Assembly: GCA_900756575.1 (NCBI GenBank)
Contig: CAAEKQ010000104.1
Location: 1 to 18,392 of the forward strand
Length of the DNA stretch: 18,392 nucleotides
Source: an uncultured Oscillospiraceae bacterium
Lineage (GTDB): Bacteria; Bacillota; Clostridia; Oscillospirales; Oscillospiraceae
Direction: 5' to 3'
The notes below the pieces were generated by a model. The model was not told the DNA's origin, made no database searches, and saw only the letters and a program-made list of their open reading frames with translations. Made by a program: the position numbers and the translations under genes. Shown here one piece after another: positions 1 to 6,468 of this stretch; positions within the stretch are counted from its first letter, which is position 1; every line of letters begins with the position of its first letter.

Positions 1-537
1 AGGCCCGGTGGTCACGCCGCCGGAGTCAAATGCCGCAGGAATAAAGTCATTGGGCGCGAAATAAGCGAGAATAAAGACAATCACGTAGAAAAACACCAGG
101 GTATGGGACAGGGGAATGTGCAGCAGCATTCGCACCTGACTGAGCACCAGAAATACTCCAACCCCCAATGCCACCGCCAAAATCAGCGTTAGGTTCGGCA
201 CCGTGGGCAGCTGTTCAGCCAATACCTGCAAATCCGGCTCGGCCACCGTGACCACAATGCCGAGAATCAGGCACACAAGCAGAGGAGGGGCGATTTTTTT
301 TGCTCGGCTGATGGCAACGCCAATGCCGTCGCCCATAGGGATCATGGACATATCCACGCCCAGGGTAAACAGGCCCATGCCCACCACCAGAAGCAGTGCT
401 CCGAACAGGAACAGCACCAGTGTTCCCGGTGTCAGCGGCGCAATGGTTACGGCCAGCACCAATACAATGGCTGTGATGGGGAGCGTTGCCCGCAGGGATT
501 CCCTGATTTTCTCCATCAGCAGTTCGTTGTGTCGCAA
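1..537 (-). CDS. DUF1538 family membrane protein (3' part outside window)
   Basis: The 179 residues in the window form a very hydrophobic protein of several membrane segments. It has the DUF1538 signatures I recognise: an N-terminal amphipathic helix (EKIRESLRATLPITAIVL), GTLVLFLFGALLLVVGMGLF, a GVDMSMIPMGDGIG loop, VTVAEPDLQVLAEQLP, and DSGGVTTGP just at the window edge. The family is an integral membrane transporter-like group. Paired DUF1538 proteins (UmpA/UmpB) have been reported as cation/proton antiporters, so a monovalent-cation transport role is possible but inferred. The start is TTG at 537-535: AAGGAG lies 7 bases upstream, whereas the next ATG (516-514) has no ribosome binding site. 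A sigma-A promoter precedes it at 582-610. The stop and any partner gene lie to the left of the window, so I cannot say whether this is a single or a tandem-domain protein. Confidence 0.85.
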   Translation of the reverse strand, partial: MRHNELLMEKIRESLRATLPITAIVLVLAVTIAPLTPGTLVLFLFGALLLVVGMGLFTLGVDMSMIPMGDGIGVAISRAKKIAPPLLVCLILGIVVTVAEPDLQVLAEQLPTVPNLTLILAVALGVGVFLVLSQVRMLLHIPLSHTLVFFYVIVFILAYFAPNDFIPAAFDSGGVTTGP

Positions 538-581
538 AGAATAGCTCCTTTCGAATCAGCAAATTGGTTCGTACACATAAT

Positions 582-610
582 ATCATAACATAAACTGGGA
601 GAAGTTCCAA
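582..610 (-). promoter_or_regulatory. Sigma-A promoter of the DUF1538 gene
   Basis: On the minus strand, TTGGAA (610-605) and TATGAT (587-582) are separated by exactly 17 bases, close to the vegetative consensus. It points at the DUF1538 gene with a leader of about 40 bases before the TTG start. Confidence 0.65.
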
Positions 611-653
611 GCCCGTTCACAAAAAATTTGCATCATTCTTTGCCCAATTATGC

Positions 654-687
654 AAAAACGTCCATGACAGAAATTCTGTCATGGACG
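654..687 (-). terminator. Rho-independent terminator of the acyl-ACP thioesterase gene
   Basis: A perfect 14-bp inverted repeat with a single central base spans 659-687. It is followed on the minus strand by TTTTT (658-654). It lies 12 bases past the thioesterase stop, so it ends that transcript before the DUF1538 promoter. The long, almost loopless palindrome would form a shortened stem with a small loop in RNA. Confidence 0.85.
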
Positions 688-699
688 AAATTAGAGAAA

Positions 700-1446
700 T
701 CAAAGGCCCTGGGTGGAGCTCATAACGATCTTGCAGTCGAAGCGATCGGACTGATCGGGGCCGGAGCCGTGGATGAAAATTGCACCGTTTTCCTTGCCGC
801 GACAAATGGTCAGCTGCTCCCCGGCGAAGCATTCGCCCACATAGGACATGGTGATCTCCTGGAGAAACACGCCGTAGGGCCGAAGGTTCAGCTCGGCAGC
901 ATCGCAGGCCAGGTCTACGTAGCGGATGTTACTGATATGGCCGTTGATATCGGTGTCGGAATAATAGAGCTTCCGCTGATCCTGAATCTCCATTTTCGAA
1001 GGAAATTCAATGCGTGAAACGGTGATATCCTTTGCACCCTCGGGGTTTTCCGTAGGCAGCTCCGGCAGACTTTCCAGCAAAATGGGTCGCTTGGTCTTTC
1101 GGTTGGCCAAAACCCAGATGGTAGCGGCCTCACCCACGCATTCCTCGCCGATATAGAGGTTGCAGTCCCAATAAATCCGGCTTCCCACCGGACGGCGGGA
1201 GATGGCCACACAGCGGACATTCTCACCCCAGATGATTGGGCGATTCAGATGTACAAAAATCCTCAGCACCATCCAAAAGCAGTTGTATTTGGAGAGCACA
1301 TCATCCCGATCCACACCAAGATTCTTTGCATGGGTCGTGATGGCCTTTTGCAGTAAAACGAATAATGCAGAAGGACGATATTCATATGCTGCGTCCGTGT
1401 CCGTGGAAGAAACCTGATAGTCCAGGGCGTAATGCCATTGATCCAT
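700..1446 (-). CDS. Acyl-[acyl-carrier-protein] thioesterase (FatA/FatB family)
   Basis: 248 residues, the usual length for bacterial acyl-ACP thioesterases, made of two tandem hotdog domains. The N-terminal hotdog starts with YALDYQVSSTDTDAAYEYRPS and runs to about residue 135. The C-terminal hotdog carries SDTDINGHISNIRYVD at 163-178, which matches the plant FatA/FatB active-site pattern D-x-N-x-H (N168, H170). The enzyme cleaves acyl-ACP thioesters in the cytoplasm, releasing free fatty acids from fatty acid synthesis; the chain-length preference cannot be read here. The ATG at 1446 has AGAAGGTG a few bases upstream. It is a single gene with its own promoter and a strong terminator; the neighbours do not suggest a pathway. 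Confidence 0.9.
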   Translation of the reverse strand: MDQWHYALDYQVSSTDTDAAYEYRPSALFVLLQKAITTHAKNLGVDRDDVLSKYNCFWMVLRIFVHLNRPIIWGENVRCVAISRRPVGSRIYWDCNLYIGEECVGEAATIWVLANRKTKRPILLESLPELPTENPEGAKDITVSRIEFPSKMEIQDQRKLYYSDTDINGHISNIRYVDLACDAAELNLRPYGVFLQEITMSYVGECFAGEQLTICRGKENGAIFIHGSGPDQSDRFDCKIVMSSTQGL

Positions 1447-1487
1447 AACAACACCTTCTTTTTATAGTCAAACATTTTTCTTTGTTT

Positions 1488-1496
1488 AGTATACCA
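1488..1496 (-). promoter_or_regulatory. Extended -10 promoter of the thioesterase gene
   Basis: On the minus strand TGGTATACT (1496-1488) is an extended -10 element, about 40 bases upstream of the ATG. The region 17 bases further upstream (TTTATA) is a poor -35, which is normal for extended -10 promoters. Confidence 0.5.
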
Positions 1497-1530
1497 AATT
1501 GCACCGGAAATATAAATGGCTGATTTTCAC

Positions 1531-1554
1531 AAAAAAACACCCGGAAACCACGGG
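1531..1554 (-). terminator. Second, weaker terminator after the tannase-like gene
   Basis: On the minus strand a short GC stem CCCG/CGGG (1540-1554) is followed after two bases by TTTTTTT (1537-1531). It lies downstream of a first hairpin at 1579-1604, so the two may act in tandem. Confidence 0.45.
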
Positions 1555-1574
1555 GCTTTCGCCCGGAACCACAG

Positions 1575-1604
1575 AAAAGAGACCGCCACCGTGGTGACAG
1601 TCCC
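1575..1604 (-). terminator. Terminator hairpin of the tannase-like hydrolase gene
   Basis: A hairpin with outer arms GGGAC/GTCTC and an inner CACC/GGTG segment (1579-1604) is followed on the minus strand by TTTT (1578-1575). It starts 16 bases after the hydrolase stop codon. Confidence 0.6.
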
Positions 1605-1619
1605 TTTTGGAATCCATAT

Positions 1620-3122
1620 TTAATTGCAGAGCTCCTGCATCCAGATCATGAAGCCCTCCGTATCATCATCGGCGCAGTGCCCGCCGTCCCAGATGAGACG
1701 GGCGCTGACGTTCTTGCCAATGTCATAAACGGCGGTGGCCAGGTTGGTGACAATGGGCAGGGAAGTGTCCTTGTCGCAGGCACCGTGGCGGATCCACCAG
1801 TTGGGAGCACAGCCGGGGTTGTTCTCGGCGATGAAATACATGGGGTTCATCAGGTTGATGACAGCCTTCAAATCCTCAGAAAGCTCGGTCTCGGTTTCAT
1901 TGGGATCGTGTTTCAGGCTGAACGTGGTGAAATGCCGGGAATTCTGAGTGGCCGTACCGAACAGGATCGGCTCTGCCATGGCCTTATGGAAATCGTCGAA
2001 GGCGGGCAGGCCCTTCATGCGGCCGCAGTGGGTGAGATAGTCCTCGAAGGTGAAGACGGTATTCTCGCCGTCAAAGGTGAACCATGGGTTCTCCTTTAAA
2101 TACTGCGCTTGCTGCTCGGGGGTCGATTCCTCCCATGCCTTGTTGGCAGCGGGCACCAGGAAGACCTTCAGAATGTAATCCTTGAGATTATCGGCTGTAA
2201 CCGGGCCGTAATCGTTCATACCGGTGAGCTTCAGGCTGTCCTGATAGGGCGGGAACTCCGCGGCCAGAGCCTTGGAAAGCTCCTGATCTACCATGCCGGC
2301 GGGGATAAATCCCATGGGGCCGCCCTGACTGCCGACGCAAGGAATGCTGCCGTACTCCCATTCATAGGCGCTGTCGGCGTGCTCCAGATTAGTAATGGGG
2401 CTGTAGGAGGCGGAGCCAAGAATGTTGTCTCTTTCGTCTGCCGCCCCGATTTCTTTCAAATAGGGAGCATATAGGGGGCTGTTGCCGGATGCGGCCAGCA
2501 GGCAGGACAGTGCGCCGCCTGCGCTTCCGCCGGAGGAGAATATCTTCTCGGGATCACCGGGAATACTGTCCTTATTGTGGCGGAGATAGCGGACTGCGGC
2601 CTTCAAGTCCACGATGGCGGCAGGGGCTTTGCCGTAATAGGTGCCGTCAGGGAACTGGTTATCTCTGCCGCGGCATCCGGGACAAACCACCACAAAGCCA
2701 TAGGCCAGTGCCAGCGCCTTGGTGTTGCCGGAGCCTTCTTCGCCGCCAAGGCCCAGATAGCCGCCATTGGGAGCCGCTGTGGAAGGGGGACCGCCGGAGC
2801 CACCGTCAGGACCACCCGGTCCGCCAGGGCCTCCGGGACCGCCGGGAGGGGGAGGGCCAAAGCCTCTGAGATTGGAGGAGGACATATAGCCGCCCACATC
2901 AATGGCAAAGAAAATCGGAGCGCTGGTGGGGTCGTAATCCTTGCCGTTCAGGCTCACGGGAGCCCAGATGTCCAGGGACTGATATTCCACGTCCACGGGA
3001 TTTGCGACATAGGGAAGGTGCTCATACTTCCGGTACGTAACCTCAACCTCGCCGGATCTGGTTTTCACAGTCTTATGATCCATGGTAAAGGTATCTGCCG
3101 GGAAACGGAGCGTATTGTTCAT
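1620..3122 (-). CDS. Tannase-like alpha/beta hydrolase with Gly/Pro-rich insert
   Basis: 500 residues, no signal peptide, so probably cytoplasmic. The alpha/beta hydrolase nucleophile elbow is GGSAGG at 198-203 (Ser200). The C-terminal block WWIRHGACDKDTSLPIVTNL (442-460), with D450/D452, and WDGGHCADDD (His482) supply the remaining triad. This C-terminal arrangement is what I associate with subtype B tannases and related feruloyl-esterase-like hydrolases, which cleave ester bonds of plant phenolics. The substrate is inferred, not shown. Residues 88-115 form a low-complexity insert of GGP and GGPG repeats between the first strands and the CPGCRGRDN oxyanion-side segment. The ATG is preceded by AAGGATGGTG and by a near-consensus promoter. 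The gene is monocistronic, ending in two possible terminators. Confidence 0.8.
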   Translation of the reverse strand: MNNTLRFPADTFTMDHKTVKTRSGEVEVTYRKYEHLPYVANPVDVEYQSLDIWAPVSLNGKDYDPTSAPIFFAIDVGGYMSSSNLRGFGPPPPGGPGGPGGPGGPDGGSGGPPSTAAPNGGYLGLGGEEGSGNTKALALAYGFVVVCPGCRGRDNQFPDGTYYGKAPAAIVDLKAAVRYLRHNKDSIPGDPEKIFSSGGSAGGALSCLLAASGNSPLYAPYLKEIGAADERDNILGSASYSPITNLEHADSAYEWEYGSIPCVGSQGGPMGFIPAGMVDQELSKALAAEFPPYQDSLKLTGMNDYGPVTADNLKDYILKVFLVPAANKAWEESTPEQQAQYLKENPWFTFDGENTVFTFEDYLTHCGRMKGLPAFDDFHKAMAEPILFGTATQNSRHFTTFSLKHDPNETETELSEDLKAVINLMNPMYFIAENNPGCAPNWWIRHGACDKDTSLPIVTNLATAVYDIGKNVSARLIWDGGHCADDDTEGFMIWMQELCN

Positions 3123-3155
3123 TACTGATTCACCATCCTTTTTGTATTTACTACC

Positions 3156-3184
3156 ATTATATCGAGAGCCCGAAACATTTTCAA
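3156..3184 (-). promoter_or_regulatory. Sigma-A promoter of the tannase-like hydrolase
   Basis: TTGAAA (3184-3179) and a perfect TATAAT (3161-3156) on the minus strand are separated by 17 bases, about 33 bases upstream of the start codon. It is among the best promoters in the window. Confidence 0.8.
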
Positions 3185-3220
3185 TTCATATTAGCGAGAA
3201 ATTCATTCCAGAACGGAATA

Positions 3221-4279
3221 TCATTTAAAATCAGGAACCGCGCAGATTTGAATCTCCCAGGCGGGAATGCAATGGCTTCGACGGAGGTAGAGCCGGTAAT
3301 CCGGGCAAATTGTTTGAATCAGCCGGGGCAGTGTGATAAAATCGTCGGGCTTGTGATAGGCGGAAACCAGCATTTTCGGCCTGCAGCGTCGGATGGTTTC
3401 GGTCATACCCTGGAGGGTTTCCGCTTCGGAGCCCTCCACGTCCATTTTTACGTAGCTCACGTCCAGGCCAAGTTCATCCACGGAAATGGCATGAACCGGG
3501 TGGAGATGGGTGTATTTCCCCGGCAAATCCGGCTTTTTCGAGCAGTTTCGGCCCCCCTTTCCGGTAAACTCTAAGGTGGTTTGGGCATTCCAGCTGGCAT
3601 AGGGCAGAAGAGTGACACGGTCAGAGTTGCCCCAAGCTTCCTGAAGCTTCTTATAGTTATGGGCATCCGGCTCCAGTGCGGTGATTTGCCGATAACTGCC
3701 CTGGGTGAGCGATAGAAATTCCTCAATGGTATCCCCGCGATAAGCGCCCAAATCGAGATAGGATTCCTCCGGGCCGAGATGAAGCAATTCCAGCAGCTCC
3801 GAACGGGGTGAAGTGTTTGCCATCAGTGCTTTGGGATCGCCGGACAGCTTAGCTTCCAGCAGCGAACAGAACAGTTGCCGGGACTGTTCATCCGTCCATA
3901 AATCCGAAACCTGCTGAATTTCCGCCTGTCTGGCCGAAAGATCGTCGAGGGTCAAAATCGTACCGCCCAGCAGCGGCGTATCGGGAATGCGCATGGGGTG
4001 CCGCTTCGCCAGTTCCAGCAAATCCGCCACTTCATCGGGCCGTTCCGTGCCAAAGCCCAGAAGAATTATGGCGTCCGGGTACTGCTCCAGCGCCTTTGTT
4101 CGGGACAGCACCGGGCAGCCCTGAAACATTCCCTCGCGGGCATGGGTATCGCTGGAGAAAATACCGGTGATGGAGATGCCATACTCCCGGCACAGGGCAA
4201 GAATTTTGTCGGCTCCGTTGCCCATGCCGTAAATCAGAATCGGACGGGGGAAGCCTCGGAGTTCATCCCATAAAAACAT
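3221..4279 (-). CDS. FkbM family SAM-dependent methyltransferase
   Basis: 352 residues. The C-terminal two thirds is an FkbM methyltransferase: SAM-binding motif YLDLGAYRGDT at 174-184, acidic ALEPD at 201-205, YVKMDVEGSEAETLQGM at 277-292 and the MLVSAYHKPDDF strand at 303-314. The first ~110 residues are a separate Rossmann-like domain (ILIYGMGNGADKIL at 14-27, AIILLGFGTERP at 70-81), as seen on sugar- or nucleotide-linked transferases of surface glycan loci. The family O-methylates sugars, lipids or polyketides; the substrate here is unknown. AGGTG precedes the ATG. The gene sits between the thiolase terminator (40 bases upstream) and the hydrolase promoter, with no clear promoter or terminator of its own. 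It may depend on read-through from the thiolase transcript. No other glycan genes are nearby. Confidence 0.85.
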   Translation of the reverse strand: MFLWDELRGFPRPILIYGMGNGADKILALCREYGISITGIFSSDTHAREGMFQGCPVLSRTKALEQYPDAIILLGFGTERPDEVADLLELAKRHPMRIPDTPLLGGTILTLDDLSARQAEIQQVSDLWTDEQSRQLFCSLLEAKLSGDPKALMANTSPRSELLELLHLGPEESYLDLGAYRGDTIEEFLSLTQGSYRQITALEPDAHNYKKLQEAWGNSDRVTLLPYASWNAQTTLEFTGKGGRNCSKKPDLPGKYTHLHPVHAISVDELGLDVSYVKMDVEGSEAETLQGMTETIRRCRPKMLVSAYHKPDDFITLPRLIQTICPDYRLYLRRSHCIPAWEIQICAVPDFK

Positions 4280-4322
4280 GATAGCACCTCATTCGCAGAT
4301 GAATTAATCAGAGAATAGATAG

Positions 4323-4353
4323 AAAAATGGCGCTGCCGGAGCAGCGCCATTTT
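4323..4353 (-). terminator. Rho-independent terminator of the thiolase gene
   Basis: Perfect 12-bp stem, AAAATGGCGCTG (4324-4335) with CAGCGCCATTTT (4342-4353), around a 6-base loop. It begins 13 bases past the thiolase stop, and the T tract follows on the minus strand. The flanking A and T runs make it potentially bidirectional, but only minus-strand genes lie here. Confidence 0.9.
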
Positions 4354-4366
4354 GAAAAAGCGGAAA

Positions 4367-5590
4367 TTACTTGCAGAGCTCGTAGATGCCGCAAGCGCCC
4401 ATGCCGCCGCCGATGCACATGGTAACCATGCCATACTTGCCAGCGGTCTCGGGATCCTGGAGGTAATCGAGAACCTTGCAGGTCAGGAATGCGCCGGTAG
4501 CGCCCATGGGATGACCCAGAGCCATAGCACCGCCGTAGGGGTTGACCTTAGCCTCGTCCCACATCTCCTGGAAGCCATCGAGGTAGGGATCGTTCACAAC
4601 GTTCTTCACGCAAGCCAGAGCCTGGGAAGCAAATGCCTCGTTCAGCTCAACAACGTCCATATCCTTGATGGAGTGGAAGCCGGCATGCTTCAGAGCCTTG
4701 GGGATAGCGTAAACAGGGCCCATGCCCATGCGGGTAGCATCGCAGCCAGCAACCTGGAAGTCGATCAGGCGAGCGATGGGCTTAATGCCCAGCTCACGAG
4801 CGTAAACCTCATCCATCAGGATGACATATGCAGCTGCGTCAGTGGTCTGGGAGGAGGTAGCAGCGGTAACCTTGCCGCCCTTGTCCTCGGGAACGAAGCA
4901 GGTCTTCAGGGAAGCCATCTTCTCCATGGAGGTCTTCAGGTTGCCGTCCATGTCAGCCAGAATGCCGTCATCATAGGTAACCTCGGTGCCGTCGGGCTTT
5001 ACAACGGGGATGATGGAGGGAGCCAGCTTGCCGTCCTTCCGAGCCTTAGCAGCACGGGTGTGGGAGGTCAGAGCCATCTCGTCCATGACCTCACGGGTCA
5101 TGTTGTAGTCGTTGGCAACGTTCTCAGCGGTCTGACCCATGGTCATATAGCCGCCGGGATAGTTCTCGAGGATCCAGGGGTTGCCGTACTTCTCATAGTC
5201 GAAGGGACCAAAGCACTTGGTCATGCACTCGACGCCGCCGCCGATGCCGATCTTGTACTGGCCAGCGGTGATTGCGTTGGCAACAGTGGAGATGGCCTGC
5301 AGGCCGGAGGAGCAGAAACGGTTGATGGTCTGAGCGGGGACATCGTCGGGCAGCTCAGCGCGGTTAACGATCAGACGACCAGCGTTCAGGTTCAGCTCGT
5401 TAATCGCCATTGCGCAGCCGGTGATGACATCGCCGATCTCCTCGGGATGCTCCTGGATGTAAGGAACCTTTGCGATAACGCCCTTCAGAGCCTGAGCAGC
5501 GTAATCAATGGGATGCATGTCGGCCAGTCCGCCCTTACGAGCGCGGCAGCAAGGGGTTCTGCCGTATGCAACAACAACAGGTGTAGCCAT
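4367..5590 (-). CDS. Thiolase: acetyl-CoA C-acyltransferase / 3-ketoacyl-CoA thiolase
   Basis: 407 residues from ATG 5590; AGGAGG lies 9 bases upstream, so an upstream in-frame ATG at 5611 is rejected. All thiolase active-site elements are present: Cys93 in NRFCSSGLQA, Asn317 in NEAF, His360 in GGAMALGHPMGATGA, and Cys392 in CIGGGMGACGIYE. NRFCSSGLQA and TSSQTTDAA resemble FadA-type 3-ketoacyl-CoA thiolases more than the VCGSG type of acetoacetyl-CoA thiolases. It joins or cleaves acyl-CoA units in beta-oxidation or in butyrate-type fermentation; which direction is used cannot be read here. Codon use is strongly biased, which leaves the opposite strand open over its full length and suggests high expression. 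No crt/hbd/bcd partner is adjacent. It has its own promoter, a leader with two dyads and a strong terminator. Confidence 0.93.
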   Translation of the reverse strand: MATPVVVAYGRTPCCRARKGGLADMHPIDYAAQALKGVIAKVPYIQEHPEEIGDVITGCAMAINELNLNAGRLIVNRAELPDDVPAQTINRFCSSGLQAISTVANAITAGQYKIGIGGGVECMTKCFGPFDYEKYGNPWILENYPGGYMTMGQTAENVANDYNMTREVMDEMALTSHTRAAKARKDGKLAPSIIPVVKPDGTEVTYDDGILADMDGNLKTSMEKMASLKTCFVPEDKGGKVTAATSSQTTDAAAYVILMDEVYARELGIKPIARLIDFQVAGCDATRMGMGPVYAIPKALKHAGFHSIKDMDVVELNEAFASQALACVKNVVNDPYLDGFQEMWDEAKVNPYGGAMALGHPMGATGAFLTCKVLDYLQDPETAGKYGMVTMCIGGGMGACGIYELCK

Positions 5591-5615
5591 GGGGAATTTC
5601 CTCCTAATCAATATT

Positions 5616-5632
5616 TATTCCGTCGCGGAATA
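5616..5632. promoter_or_regulatory. Dyad 1 in the thiolase leader, possible operator
   Basis: TATTCCG and CGGAATA form perfect 7-bp arms around three bases, 26 bases upstream of the thiolase ATG and downstream of its predicted -10. Its size and symmetry fit a dimeric repressor site. The alternative is a short leader hairpin. It does not match the Rex consensus. Confidence 0.4.
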
Positions 5633-5643
5633 CTTTAGTCAAA

Positions 5644-5664
5644 AGCATGGTATAATTCCATGCT
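5644..5664. promoter_or_regulatory. Dyad 2 in the thiolase leader, possible operator
   Basis: AGCATGG and CCATGCT form perfect 7-bp arms around TATAATT. It lies just downstream of the predicted thiolase -10 (5670-5675), where a bound repressor would block initiation. The centre also contains TGGTATAAT, which reads as an extended -10 on the plus strand, so it may instead mark a plus-strand promoter. Confidence 0.4.
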
Positions 5665-5669
5665 CCACT

Positions 5670-5678
5670 ATTATAGCA
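5670..5678 (-). promoter_or_regulatory. Extended -10 promoter of the thiolase gene
   Basis: TGCTATAAT (5678-5670) on the minus strand is a perfect extended -10. The -35 position 17 bases upstream (TGGAAT) is weak. It would give a leader of about 70 bases containing both dyads. Confidence 0.6.
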
Positions 5679-5792
5679 CACAATTCTCAAAATTCCACTA
5701 TTAATTTGGGGCTGTTTCCACAAAAAATCCACAAATCTTCCTGCGGATTCATTTCAAAAATCAGAAATTTGTTGGAAAGGGCTAAAAGAGAC

Positions 5793-5821
5793 TTGCATTT
5801 TCCGCCGGGGTGTATTATAAT
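5793..5821 (+). promoter_or_regulatory. Sigma-A promoter of tRNA-Leu
   Basis: TTGCAT (5793-5798) and a perfect TATAAT (5816-5821) are spaced by 17 bases. The -10 ends 20 bases before the tRNA. The 110 bases between the thiolase promoter and this one hold nothing else I can identify. Confidence 0.8.
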
Positions 5822-5841
5822 GAACAAACAATTTCTCATTT

Positions 5842-5927
5842 GCCGGTGTGATGGAATGGTAGACGTGACGGACTCAAAATCCGTTGGTGGCAACATCGTG
5901 TGGGTTCGAGTCCCACCACCGGCACCA
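5842..5927 (+). tRNA. tRNA-Leu (anticodon CAA)
   Basis: The acceptor stem GCCGGTG (5842-5848) pairs perfectly with CACCGGC (5917-5923). The discriminator is A5924 and CCA is encoded at 5925-5927. The anticodon stem ACGGA/TCCGT encloses CTCAAAA, giving anticodon CAA, which reads UUG (Leu). The T arm has GGTTCGAGTCC. The long variable arm (about 5884-5900) is the class II form expected of tRNA-Leu. Confidence 0.95.
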
Positions 5928-6050
5928 GAAACGCCTTTTGCAAGGCTCAAAGAATAGAGAATAAAGAATATTGAATAAATAAAAATGTTTCTGCGCAGTC
6001 GGAGGCGTTTCTGTATTATTCTTTGTTCTTTGTTCTCTATTCTTTTTTCT
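5927..6050. repeat. Interleaved inverted repeats between tRNA-Leu and a four-helix-bundle gene
   Basis: Two inverted repeats overlap in an A-B-A'-B' order. A is AGAAACGCC (5927-5935) with GGCGTTTCT (6004-6012). B is AAAGAATAGAGAA (5949-5961) with TTCTCTATTCTTT (6033-6045), extending to about 20 of 22 matched positions (5949-5970 with 6024-6045). A small stem GCCTT/AAGGC lies at 5933-5946. The right arm runs into a T-rich tract, so B may also act as the tRNA terminator. The A/G-rich left and T/C-rich right arms look like the ends of an intervening-sequence-like insertion rather than ordinary spacer. Confidence 0.65.
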
Positions 6051-6080
6051 TTTTCGATTTGACTGATTGGAGGCATTGCT

Positions 6081-6434
6081 GTGAAAGGGAATGTTCTACT
6101 GGAAAAATCGCTGGCTTTTGCCGCCCGGATCGTAAAGCTCTATCAGTATCTGTCCAAAGAAAAGCATGAATCCGTGATTTCCAAACAAATCATTCGCTCC
6201 GGAACCTCCATTGGTGCCAATGCCAATGAGGCAGTTTATGGCGTAAGCAAGTCGGATTTTACCGCAAAGCTGCAAATATCCCTAAAGGAAACCGCGGAAA
6301 CGGAGTATTGGCTGAAGCTGCTGGTTCTGTCTGAATATCTGACAGAGCAGGAGGGAAAGCCGTTGATCGATGACTGTCTGGAGCTCAAGCGTATCCTGAT
6401 TGCAACACTGAAAACCGCAAAGGAAAAGAAATGA
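6081..6434 (+). CDS. Four-helix-bundle protein, S23/intervening-sequence (PF05635/TIGR02436) type
   Basis: 117 residues starting at GTG 6081, with GGAGG 7 bases upstream. Family hallmarks are QIIRSGTSIGANANEAVYG at 38-56, SDFTAKLQISLKETAETEYWLKLL, and a final helix LELKRILIATLKTAKEKK. Members are small, four-helical proteins first seen encoded within 23S rRNA intervening sequences. They are related in fold to the Avd protein of diversity-generating retroelements. No reverse transcriptase or template repeat is present here. Its biochemical role is unknown; nucleic-acid binding or an oligomeric scaffold are the usual suggestions. It lies directly downstream of a tRNA and inverted repeats and 34 bases before ylmH, which suggests a small mobile or intervening-type unit inserted beside the tRNA. 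Confidence 0.88.
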   Translation: MKGNVLLEKSLAFAARIVKLYQYLSKEKHESVISKQIIRSGTSIGANANEAVYGVSKSDFTAKLQISLKETAETEYWLKLLVLSEYLTEQEGKPLIDDCLELKRILIATLKTAKEKK

Positions 6435-6468
6435 ATGACGGCAGCGTATGCCGAAAAAGGAACCAATC

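Noticed and set aside
203..610. Open frames on both strands in the DUF1538 region
   Set aside because: They are out-of-frame with the DUF1538 protein, which has family motifs, a ribosome binding site and a promoter.
3205..3219. ATTCC/GGAAT hairpin after the FkbM gene as terminator
   Set aside because: Only five base pairs and no following T tract.
4352..5638. Long open frame opposite the thiolase (about 430 codons)
   Set aside because: It is antisense to a gene with all catalytic residues intact, has repetitive Val/Leu/Gly/His composition and no ribosome binding site. It is an effect of the thiolase's strong codon bias.
5508..6076. Open frames on both strands running through tRNA-Leu
   Set aside because: Their translations contain the tRNA sequence itself (for example the GGTRTHTMLPPTDFESV type), a common false protein call.
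6081..6434. Diversity-generating retroelement (Avd-like protein)
   Set aside because: No reverse transcriptase, template repeat or variable repeat in the window; only the four-helix-bundle family is shared.
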